NCBI RefSeq assembly: GCF_019112545.1
Contig: NW_025064912.1
Location: forward strand, 331,049-395,048
Direction: 5' to 3'
Length of the DNA stretch: 64,000 nucleotides
Source: Guyanagaster necrorhizus
Taxonomy: Eukaryota > Basidiomycota > Agaricomycetes > Agaricales > Physalacriaceae
The position numbers and the translations under genes were made by a program. The notes beneath the pieces were generated by a model. It made no database searches. It saw only the letters and a list, made by a program, of their open reading frames with translations, and was not told the DNA's origin. This document shows positions 21,922-31,865 of this stretch, in pieces; position 1 is the first letter of the stretch, and every line of letters starts with the position of its first letter.

Positions 21922-24900
21922 GCGATTCCACTGGATCAGCCAAAGGACTTCATGGTGTGCCAAATTTAGCCACTAGTTGGACTTATGATACTTCTGTAGT
22001 TACACCTATGTTACCACTACACATGCATTCAAATATACCCTGATCAACTACCATGCACACCAACGAATCGCAAAAGGAAACTCAAATACCTATAGGCTGA
22101 ACTGGGGCAGTGAGCCTCTCAAACTGGCTTAAGCCATTCGAAACAGAATGGACCTGGAGAGCCATCAAAGAAGCAACTAGTGGCAGTGCAGCAAAAGCCA
22201 CATTGGGAGGGTGGATACACCATTCCTGAAGAGAGGAAGTAACTGATGAAGTGGTGGAAGGACTCAGGAACACCAAAAGGAGTCGAGGCCTTGAATGGCT
22301 CGACCAGTTACATGAACCTCATCAGTTCGTTTGATACACTAAGACATCTGAAAGAGATTTAACAACAAAGGTCCAAATTGAAACTCTCACTACTTGGACC
22401 ACGTATTTGGCAACTGCCCTAATAGACAGTGGGTGCACTGGGAGTTCAATAAACCATGCCTTCATCATCCAGAATAAACTCCCGACCTGATCCACAGCCA
22501 CCCCCATTCCAGTCTACAATGCCGATGGAACAAAGAATCAGGCTGGCTTGATTACTGAGTTCGTCGAACTCCATTTAACCATCGGAGACCACTTCAAATG
22601 GATCGACCTGGCAGTAACAGATCTTGGAACAAAGGAATTATTCCTGGGACATGACTGGCTCATATGACACAACCCGCTCATTAATTGGAAGAGCAGGCAG
22701 ATCACTTTCGCACGATGCCGCTGCCGGAAGATCCCATTCGAATTACCTGATGAAGACCCAGAGGACAGGTGGGATGAAGAGATGGCAGACAGTGAGACCA
22801 TTCTAGCAGTGGATTTACAAAAAGAGATCCATATTCGAGTGGTGCATCATGCCAATGATCTAGCAGCAAGGGCAAATGAGGGAAGGGCAGAAAGGATGTT
22901 TGAAGAAATGGTTCCTGAATGGGCACAGGATTACTGGGACCTCTTCGAGAAAGAAAGTTTCAATGAGCTTCCAAACCCAAAACCCTGGGATCATGCTATT
23001 GAACTCATCTCCAATGCCAATGCCAATCTGGACTGTAAAACCTACTCCCTCGGCAATCAGGAGCAGCAGAAACTTGACAAGTTCCTTGATGAGAACTTGT
23101 CCAGCAGACAAATTTGACTCTCGAAATCCCCAATGGCATCCCCATTCTTTTTCATAAAAAAGAAAGATAGCAAGCTCTGGCCAGTTCAGGACTACCAAAA
23201 ATTGAATGAAATGACAATCAAGAACTGGTACCCTTTGCCTCTGATCTCAGAGTTAATGGACAAGCTTTGAGGTGCCAAGTACTATACCAAGCTTGATGTC
23301 TGATGGGGGTACAACAACATATGAATCAAAGAAGGGGACGAGTGGAAAGCAGCCTTTCAGACCAACTGAGGGCTGTTCGAGCCCACCATCATGTTTTTTG
23401 GGCTGACCAACTCTCCTGCCACATTCCAATGGATGATAAACAACATATTCAAGGAACTCATCACCACTGGAAAAGTTACCATCTATTTGGACAACATCTT
23501 AATTATGTCCCAAATGAAACAGAAACATCGAAGCCTGGTGTGACAAGTACTCACCCTGATGAGGAAGCACAAGCTGTTCCTCAAAGCTGAAAAATGCGAG
23601 TTTGAGGTATTAGAGATGGAGTGCCTCGGAGTGATCATTAGTGAGGGGAGCATCAGGATGGACCTGGTCAAAGTGGCAGGAGTAACTGAATGGCCAGTCC
23701 CTGCTAAGAAAAAGGAGTTACAATCGTTCCTCGGATTTACCAACTTTTACTGATGATTCATTCGAGACTATAGCAAGATCATCCATCCCATGATTCAACT
23801 CACTGATAATGCCCCCTGGGGGTGGAGAAGCTCTCAACAACTCACATTTGAAGAACTAAAGCAATGATTGGCCAAAGACATTGTTCTTGCCATACCATCT
23901 CAAGGAGGGAAATTCTGAGTAGAAGCAGACTCCAGCGAGGGAGCAATTGGAGCAGTATTATCACAGGAACAGGACCGGAGATGGTGCCCAGTCACGTTCC
24001 TCTCAAAAGTGCTGACCATAACAGAGAGAAACTACAAGATCTATGACAAAGAGCTATTGGTGATCATACTTGTCCTGGAAGAGTGGCGGCATTATCTAAT
24101 CAGAGCCACTGAGACCTTTGAAATCTGGACAGACCACCAGAACCTCAGATACTTCTGACAACCCCAGAAGCTCAACCGACAGCAAGCCCGATGGGTTACA
24201 GAACTTGCTCAATACCAGTACACTCTCCATCACAAAGTGGGAATAGCCAACAAAAAGGCTGACCTCCTGTCCTGATGAGCTGATCATGATCAGAGAAGGG
24301 ATGACAACATGGGAGTCACCATCTTGTGCCCCGAACACTTTCAGACCCTAATCATGCCAACAGAAGAGGAGGTTCATGAAAGGATCAAGAGTGCAACCTG
24401 AGACCCTCATAAATGGGATCAAAGGGTCGCTCCCTCTCTCAATCACAAAAGGGGAATGACCAAGAAAGATGGAATGATCCATTATGATGGGAGGATCTAC
24501 ATCCCTAGGGACCAAAACCTACAAGGCAAGATAATCACCAACTGGCACGACTATGCAACTGCAGGACACCCAGGCATTACCAAAACGAAAGAGCTTGTAC
24601 TGAGAGAGTACTGGTGGTCCAAGATGGGGACTGATATTACCACATATGTTAAGGCATGCAAAACCTGCCAAAGAGAGAAGACCTTGATGCAATCACACAT
24701 GGCCTCTCTCCATCCAAACAAAATCCTGTCATCCCCCTGGATGCACATTTCTGTTGATATGATCACCGGATTACCTGACTGTAATGGGTATGATGCCATC
24801 CTCATCATTGTTGATCGCTTCTCAAAAGCAATCATTCCGATCACATGTTCAACAGAATTGACATCAGAGGGATGGGCAAAAATCCTGCGGGATGAAGTGT

Positions 24901-26349
24901 ATGCCAAGTACGGGATGCTGCAAGTAGTCATCTTGGACAGAAGACCCCAATTTGTTTCCAAATTCCTTGACAATCTCTACAAACTCCTAAACATCAAGCA
25001 GAATGTGTCCACTGCCTATCACCCGCTGTTACGATTTTTCCTATTTTTCTTCTATTTTTCTTTTCTTTCCCTCGGAAATGACCCCTATTTTTGCTTAGTC
25101 AGAGTGCTTAGGCCAGCGCCTATAACCATGGGAACGCTTAGCTCAGCTACCCAAGATGGTCATTCTCCTGTCGCACTGCTGTGTGCTGTGAAGAGAGAGA
25201 CAATGTCCTTTTTGTCCTCTAACTGCGGAACAGCATTAACAGCACACAGCAGTACAACAGCTTTTGTGGAGAACCTGGCAACAGTAGGGGGAACAGCTCT
25301 ACAGCAGAACAATATCTTTTGTGAACAGTTATTTATAACACGACAGCAAAACAGTATTTAAGTAGCTTAGTTCTTGCTGTAACACCCCAGTCTCGAACTA
25401 AAGTTTATCTTCACCAAACTACTCTCGAGCTCTTACTACTTGAGCCTTGAATCACTTCCGCTATTAACTTTTGTGAACTCAGTTGGACATACCCAAAGTG
25501 CGAGGTACTGAACTGTTTATCACATGTTAATAGTCACATGAGACTTGGGCTTAACACCCGCAAACCGATGGGCAGACAGAACATGCAAACCAGGAAGTCA
25601 AAAAATATCTGCACCTCTTCATTAATTATTGCCAAGATGACTGGGTAGAGTGGTTGACACTTGCAGCTTTCCAACATAACAACCGCACCCATTCAGCAAC
25701 TGGTAAAACTCCCTTCTTTGTTAACTATGGGCAACATCCAAATGTAACCTATTCGACACATCACCAAATGACAACACCCACATCCACAGACTTCACCACA
25801 GAAATGACAAAAATCCATTCCAAAACAAAAGCTGCCCTCAAAAAAGCTGCAGCAACAATGAAAACCCATTATGATAAACACCAATGACCATCCCATATAT
25901 ACACAATACACGGCAAAGTCTGGCTTGACACAACAAACCTACACCTTCCATGATCAAAATGAAAATTAGCTGATAAGCGCACTGGCCCCTTCCCCATTAT
26001 CTCAAAAGTAGGTGAAAGCACCTATAAACTGCACCTCCCGGCTAGCTGGAAGGTCCACAATGTATTCAATGAAAGTATCCTCACACCATACATTGCCCCA
26101 GCCTTCCCAAACCAAGAACACCCACCGCCACCACCCCCAGACCTGATCAACAATGAAGAGCACTACAAAATTGACCAAGTCCTAAATCACAAAATCCGGA
26201 AAATCAAGGCGAAAGGCAGTGGGATGACCACAACAGTAGATTATCTCATCAGCTGGAAGGGCTATGGCCCTGAATCCAATCAGTGGGTCAATGAGAAATA
26301 TATGGAAGCTGATGATGCAATACATGACTATGAACTATCTCTAAATTAA
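21915..26349 (+). pseudogene. Pol of copy C (protease, RT, RNase H, integrase, chromodomain)
   Basis: Pol lies in the -1 frame relative to gag and is open across the gag stop (VSDSTGSAKGLHGVP). The protease motif LIDSGCTGSS is at about 22420-22445. RT (about 23050-23760) has YLDN at 23484-23495 where YLDD is needed. RNase H (about 23910-24270) has FLSKVLTITERNYKIYDKEL. Integrase starts at 24456, with the HHCC zinc module (ATAGHPGITKTK ... KACKTC) and core (SVDMITGLPDCNGYDAILI); it is split at 25026 by a solo LTR and resumes with QTDGQTEHANQEVKKYL. The C-terminus is a chromodomain (DYLISWKGYGPESNQWV) ending at 26349. Chromodomains steer integration to marked chromatin. There are numerous stops. 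Confidence 0.9.
25027..25556 (+). repeat. Solo LTR (530 bp) inside integrase of copy C
   Basis: It starts TGTTACGATTTTTCC and ends GGGCTTAACA, and is flanked by the exact 5-bp duplication CCCGC (25022-25026 and 25557-25561). It is a longer subfamily, with RNA-start motif agtctcgaactaa near 25390. It retains many CpGs (for example ttacgat, ctcgagct) that have become TG or CA in the other LTRs, so it is the youngest insertion here. It is the product of LTR-LTR recombination that removed the internal region. Confidence 0.93.
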
Positions 26350-26382
26350 GCCATCCGGATGATGGTCTTAAGGAGGGGGTAA

Positions 26383-26818
26383 TGTTATGATTTTTCCTCC
26401 TTTTCTATGATTTAACCCCTATTTTATGCTTAGTCAGAAGGCATAAGACTGTGGGAGGTTTAGTCATCACAACTAACTCACCCATCAAGTTGACTTAGAC
26501 AATGATGCTCGACAACACACAACCATCCTTTTATGTATAACAAAGGAGCTCAAGAACAATGAGCACTATGGACACAGACAAACACAATTAGTAGGAGTAT
26601 TATTAGCACAACCTGTACAATATTTAAGACTCACAGCTCTCGCTGGTATACCCCAGCTTCAAGCTAAAGTTTATTCATACCATACTTGTTCTCAAGCTCA
26701 CTTGTCTGTGCCTTGATCACACAAAGCATTGGTATCACTGGACTTGATCGTCATACCTGAACATGAGGTATCAATCATTTATCATGTGTTACTAGTCACA
26801 TGCAACTTGGGTCTAACA
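26383..26818 (+). repeat. 3' LTR of copy C (436 bp)
   Basis: It is the same length as the 5' LTR with no indel. Many differing sites show TG on one side and CA on the other, or CG against TG/CA. It is preceded by the polypurine tract and followed by AATGC. Confidence 0.93.
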
Positions 26819-26991
26819 AATGCCCTCTATCAATATCACAGCAACTGATCTAACTGATGATTTCTTTAAGCTATTAGCTTTCATCATAGGAATGCTTTTA
26901 AGCCTACTCACTATCATTTCATTTTGCTGTGGATATTAATCAGTTACAGCTTGGATAGTCAGACACTACTATTTCTTTCAACAAATTCAAC
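26819..26991 (+). mobile_element. Gypsy chromovirus copy B, right piece
   Basis: It resumes copy B at the gag ATG (target duplication AATGC), reading MPSINIT..., then the hydrophobic helix FFKLLAFIIGMLLSLLTIIS. It is cut at 26992 by copy D. The rest of B is not in the window. Confidence 0.8.
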
Positions 26992-27460
26992 TGTTATAAT
27001 TTTTCCTATTTTTTACCTTCCTTCTATGAATTAACCCCTATTTATGCTTAGTCAGAGCATCTAGACCAGTGCTTGAAACCATGAGGAGGCTTAGTCATCA
27101 CAAAATAAGCCAATCCATTACTGTCCTCTGATGTAGCAACCAGCCTTCAATGATACACAATTGACCTTTTATGTATAGTAGCAATGTCTAAGGACAATAA
27201 GCACAAGGACTTGGAGGTATACAATAGGTAGTCTTATATTTATCTTCATCATGTACAGTATATAAAGAGGCTTGCTCTCACTGGGAATCTCCAGCTTCAA
27301 GCTAAAGTTTATCTCTACACCATTCTACTCTTGAGCCAGTCTAAAGGCCTTAAAACACATTGATCAACATTTACATCAGTGAACTCTGATGCTCCACTCA
27401 AAGTGCAAAGTGATGTCAGTTTATCATGTGTTTACAATCACATGTGACTTAGATCTAACA
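26992..27460 (+). repeat. 5' LTR of copy D (469 bp)
   Basis: TGTTATAATTTTTCC ... AGATCTAACA, with a TATA box agtatataaagagg at about 27257 and the predicted RNA start at 27293. Confidence 0.85.
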
Positions 27461-27461
27461 A

Positions 27462-27474
27462 TTAGCTTGAAGCT
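27462..27474 (+). promoter_or_regulatory. Self-priming primer-binding site of copy D
   Basis: ttagcttgaagct is exactly complementary to agcttcaagctaa at 27293-27305 of the same LTR (13 of 13). Confidence 0.75.
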
Positions 27475-27518
27475 TATGCTTCTCTTTCTTTATGCACAAT
27501 AAGCATGAAGAAAACTGA

Positions 27519-28213
27519 ATGCCATCTGCAAACACATTCTCCAACACTCTCATGCATGACTTCTTCAAACTACTAGTGGCTATTATAGGCACACTTTTAG
27601 ATCTTTTGACAATCATTCAGCTTTGCTGAGGATGACAATGAGTAACCACTTGGATAGTCAGACACTACCAGGCATTCCAGCATATACAACAAATACTCCA
27701 GAATGTAATCTCCAATCTCTCTTTCTATGACATTCCAGAATCCACCTGAACCTCCTTTCAGCCTCTGCTCAGAACTATACCCAAAGCTGAGCCTAGCAAC
27801 TTGCATCTAGGAAACATTCAGAAGGAAGAAAGACACAGATACTCCTCTCGACTCAGAGGACCAGACAGCAGAAACAGAAACAATTGCCTTATGGACTTCC
27901 AAAACCCATGGATCCCATCCCTTATCTCTAACCATGAGGACAAGAACCTCCTCTCAAACTTCTTTGAAGACTCACCATTCTCTGACCCTTCTACTGCTCC
28001 ACAAGAGCCTGGGATTGGAGACATCACTAGGGACTCTCTTGATGCCTCTAGAGTGGCTTCAAGACCTGAAGTGTTTTATCAAACTCAGAACACAACTTGC
28101 TCTATGTCATGCCAGCCAGAAGCTCTGCCTCCTTGGTCCATACTGACTATGATAGTTATAGAGTGTCTAACTTCAACTTGCATGATGAGAACCTCTGAGA
28201 GCCATACTGAGAC
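27519..28213 (+). pseudogene. Gag N-terminus of copy D
   Basis: The ATG at 27519 is followed by FFKLLVAIIGTLLDLLTIIQ and the conserved TTWIVRHYQAFQ. A Ser/Pro/Glu-rich part is open from 27801 (NFFEDSPFSDPSTAPQEPG). The open frame runs past 28213 into the antisense LTR of copy E by chance. Confidence 0.7.
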
Positions 28214-28681
28214 TGTTAGATCCAAGCATCATGTGAACAGAAACATGTAATAAACAGAAGTCTCCTTGCACTTCAGGAGATCAACTGAGTTCACTTGATG
28301 CATATTCTGATTGGTATGTCACAAGGCCTTAGGATTGGCTCAAGTATAGAATGGTGTAGAATAAACTTTAGCTTAAAGCTGGGAATTACTAGCAAGAGTG
28401 AGCCATCTTAAATACTGTACAAGTCATATCTAATTATACTACTTGCCTATTGTACATTGCTACATTCTTTGTGCCCATTGTCTTTGAGCATCACTACTGT
28501 ACACAAAAGGTTTATTGTGCATCATCAGACAGTGTCATGCATTGAAAGACAATGACAAAACAGGCTGATTGTGCTGACTAAGCCTATCTCATAGTCTTAA
28601 GCACTTGGTTCAAGCATCCTGATTAAGCATAAATAGGGGTTAATGACTTAGAAAAAGATAAAAGAATGAAAAATCATAACA
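28214..28681 (-). repeat. 3' LTR of copy E (468 bp, reverse)
   Basis: On the minus strand it begins TGTTATGATTTTTCATTC at 28681 and ends GGATCTAACA at 28214. Confidence 0.85.
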
Positions 28682-28714
28682 TTACTCCCTCCTTAAGACC
28701 ATTGTTCTGATGGC

Positions 28715-29662
28715 TTAATTTAGGGATAATTCATAGTCCCATATAGCTTGTGGCACATCCATATATTTCTTATTTATCCATTGGTTATATTCAGATCTAT
28801 ACTCTTTCCAACTGATGAGATAGTCTATGGATGTGGTCATGCCACCTCCTTTTGCTTTAACTTCTCATAGTTTATGATTGAGTATCTGTTTGATTTCATA
28901 GTGTTCTTTGTCATCAATCAGCTCAGGAGATGGTGGTGGGGGCCATTCTTGATTTGAGAATGTGGGGGCAATATAAAGGGTTAACAATATTTCATTAAAA
29001 ATATTGTGGATTTTCCAAGAGAGGGAAAGACAGAGCTTGTAGGCCAATGTGTCAACTTTGGCTAGGACCAAAAAGGGTTCAGTCCATTTGTCTGCAAGTT
29101 TCTGTTTGAAGCATGATAGGTAGAGGTTGGTCATATCCAGCCAAACTTTATCATTGACAGAATATTGATGTGAGGGATGGCAATATTTGTCATATTGCTT
29201 CTTCATGGTAAAGGCAGCTTTTTCAAGAGCTGCCTTAGTTTCTTTATGAATTTTTGCCATTGTGGTGGCAACTCTGTGATCATATCCATAGAGATATGGG
29301 TCAAGAGTGTATGTGGGATCTTATTAGGGTGTAGTGGTGCAGCATGGGCTTGAATTGATGATTTTCCTTATTAGCAGAGTTTGCAGGCCTTGACATATCA
29401 TTCAATGTCTTGGCTGAGCTTTAGCTACCAATATTCTTATAATACCAATTCTTTAGTTTTGGCAATTCCAGGGTGTCCCACAGTTGCATGGTCATGACAG
29501 GTAGCAATGATTTTACCATGCAGGGTTTGATCCTGGGGAATGTAGATTCTTTTATCATATCAGATCATTCATCCTTCCTTCATCATTCCTTGCTCATGAT
29601 TTAGAGATAAAGCCACATGCTGGTCCCATTTACTAGTGTCCCTGGTGGCACTTTTGATCCAT
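28715..29662 (-). pseudogene. Integrase C-terminus and chromodomain of copy E, catalytic core deleted
   Basis: The integrase zinc module is recognisable (ATVGHPGIAKTKELVL, about 29510-29440), then THISMDMIT (about 29290). The next in-frame residues belong to the post-core region (AKIHKETKAALEKAA, from 29240). The segment with the second Asp and the Glu of the D-D-E core, about 170 residues, is therefore deleted. The chromodomain reads YLISWKEYRSEYNQWINKKY. The stop is at 28715. Confidence 0.8.
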
Positions 29663-31426
29663 TGAAGAGTATTTGAGTGTGTGCAAAGTGAAAATAGATA
29701 CAGCAGAGTGATATCCACTGACCACACTTATATCAACATACACACAAAACTCTTAGTTTGTGGAGAGATTATAATGTGATAAAAGTAGTAATCAACAAAT
29801 ATAACTAGTAGCAGACAAATACCAGAGGGGTTAGACTGCATGTGAGGTCCTAGCACTTGGCTCTAAATGCACCAATACTATTATAAGAGAGCATGCTAAA
29901 AATAAAAAGAATATGATTGAAATATGATCAGCAATCCTGATCACATTGATCAATGATGCACTGATGGAACATGCTTTAGAACAGAGATCTGGGATCCAAA
30001 GAAAGATATCTGAATAACTGGATGCTGAACAGAGAAATGAAATGATGGCAACAAAGGAATAGATAGAGGAATACTACTCTCAGAGATAAATAGCACATAT
30101 ACTGCTCAGAGACTTGCATGCATACTTACAGTGCTTTAAGCATGCTTAACACAGTGAGGGATCCTGCATCATACTATATTGGATAAGTTAATTAATGCAT
30201 GTCAGGCCAGAAGCAGTGCATTTTATGTGCTGGAGAGAATGTCATGACACTGGAAAAGAGAACATAACTATTGTGGCTGACTCCAGACATGGGAGACAAC
30301 TCCAGGGATTCAGAACAGTTTACTGCTATCAGAGATGTGTCACCAAAAAAATAAGAAAGTGAGCAGACCTGGCTAGGCCAGCTAGCCAATGTCAGCTAGT
30401 GAAGGAACAGCAGGCACAGTCATCACCCAGAAGACAATAAGCATGGTGACTGCAATATGCATGCAAATAATACCTGTGGAATCTGGCACAGAGCCCTGCA
30501 CTTTGAGGATACCATAGTAGGATTGTATTAGTAAGTACCATAGTAGAGTATTTAAATACTGCATTGTATGAGTAGAAGGGAGAGTTTCCAACCCCCACAG
30601 TTGTGGTGTATTGAGTACAGAAAGCCTTGCACTCTAGCTCTGGGTTTGTGTTTGTAACTTCAGGTAAGAGAATAGATGTATTATTGAATATCCTTGAGAG
30701 AGCTGTGAGAACTAAGTGAGGCATCAAAGCTTGCAAAGGACTTGAGCCAAATTTGATAAGAGGTTTTGGATTGTGTTCTAATCTGAGAATAAGAGAGCAG
30801 TATCTGAAGGACATCATCTTGAGTTTTTGAGGTATTTGTGATATGCAGTGCTACAGGTGGCAGAGGTTCAAACCCTTTGGTCTGTCAGATGGTGTTTTAT
30901 TGGGTTTTGTGTCTCTGGATCACATAGGTTTGAATCCTGTGGGTCTATGATTGGTTTGGAAGCTTGTGGACAGAGATCTGTGCTCTTTGGCACTTGTGGA
31001 TGTGCTTGTGATTGGTTTTTGCTCAGAGCGCGAAGCTTTGAGTCCTGTATTGTGTGTGTTAGGGATTTAAGTTGATCTGAGCTGTGCTTGGGACCATTTG
31101 AGAGTTTTGAAGGAGTGTTTCAATGTATTGTATTGAGTTGCAGTATCTTTTGCCTTGAGGCCTGGCAACACCAGTTGCCACCTCTTGTTTTGATAAAACA
31201 AAAAGCTTTGAGACTTAGAGAGACCTCAGACTGTTGTAAGTGCACTATTACTGTTCATGTGCTGTGATCTCATTAAAGAAGACAATTATATTTGTTGATT
31301 GCTACTTTTATCACATTATAATCCCCTCATGAACTAAGAGTTTTGTGTGTGTGTTGGTGTGAGTGTAGTCAGTGGATAATGCTCTGCTGTATCTGTTTTC
31401 ACCTTGCATGCACCAGATCCTCTTCA
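29663..31426 (-). mobile_element. Repeat R, copy R1, with a head-to-head inverted start
   Basis: 29815-31426 is a reverse copy of R (compare 38280-39910) ending with its head tgaagaggatctgg read from 31426. The first 150 bp (29663-29815), however, are another R head in the forward orientation, joined to the middle of the reverse copy. The unit thus has inverted ends of about 130-150 bp. No coding capacity is seen. Confidence 0.75.
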
Positions 31427-31807
31427 CTGTGGGACAAAGCTTAGTCATCACAACTAGCTGCATTTGTCATTGTCTTTTGACACAACAGCATTGCCTGACA
31501 ATGCACAATCACTCTTTTATGTACAGTAGCGATATCCAAGGACAATGGGCACAAAAGACACAGCAATGCACAATAAGTAGTAGTATATTTAGCCAGGACT
31601 TGTACAGTATTTAGGACACTCACTCTCACTGGTAATCTCCAGCTTTGAGCTAAAGTTTATTCTTTCACCATCTTATCTCAAGTGACTTGCAACACCTTGA
31701 CTATACAGCACCATCAACACATTAGTGGACTCTGACATTCTAACCCAAAGTGCAAGGTTGTGTCAGTTTATCATATGTTATTGGTCATGTGGAATTTGAG
31801 CTTAACA
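31427..31807 (+). repeat. 5' LTR of copy F, 5' truncated
   Basis: It starts at ctgtgggacaaagc, about 95 bp into the LTR compared with the 3' LTR at 48419, exactly where R1 ends. The RNA-start motif agctttgagctaa is at 31641-31653. Confidence 0.8.
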
Positions 31808-31808
31808 A

Positions 31809-31821
31809 TTAGCTTGAAGCT
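31809..31821 (+). promoter_or_regulatory. Self-priming primer-binding site of copy F
   Basis: ttagcttgaagct. It pairs with agctttgagctaa (31641-31653) apart from the decayed CpG position. Confidence 0.65.
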
Positions 31822-31865
31822 TCTAGCTTCCCTTTCTCAAGCCCAATCATGCTGAGAAACTGAAT

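Larger units (their letters stand above)
18325..26818 (+). mobile_element. Complete gypsy chromovirus copy C inserted in copy B
   Basis: It is bounded by two 436-bp LTRs and an exact 5-bp target duplication AATGC (18320-18324 and 26819-26823), and carries a polypurine tract (aaggaggggg, about 26370-26379). The order is LTR, primer-binding site, gag, protease, RT, RNase H, integrase (split by a solo LTR), chromodomain, LTR. It keeps more CpG than A, B, D, F or H but still has many stops. Confidence 0.95.
26992..28213 (+). mobile_element. Gypsy chromovirus copy D, 5' part
   Basis: A complete 5' LTR (26992-27460) with primer-binding site and gag N-terminus, cut at 28214 by the reverse-strand copy E. 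Its LTR start motif agcttcaagctaa (27293-27305) is perfectly complementary to its own primer-binding site (27462-27474). Confidence 0.85.
28214..29662 (-). mobile_element. Gypsy chromovirus copy E, reverse strand, 3' part
   Basis: Reading right to left: an integrase piece, the C-terminus, a chromodomain, a polypurine tract (28688-28700) and the 3' LTR (28681 to 28214). It is cut at 29662 by repeat R1. It is inserted into copy D gag. Its gag, protease, RT and 5' LTR are missing. Confidence 0.85.

Noticed and set aside
24456..25361. A 301-codon open frame as an intact integrase-like gene
   Set aside because: Its last third is translated from the solo LTR inserted at 25027; the true integrase continues after 25561.
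27801..28250. 149-codon frame as a complete gene
   Set aside because: It is the Gag N-terminal region of copy D running into the antisense LTR of copy E at 28214.
29663..31426. DNA transposon with terminal inverted repeats
   Set aside because: Other R copies have only one head and end in a different TG...CA terminus. The inverted ends here come from two R copies joined head to head.
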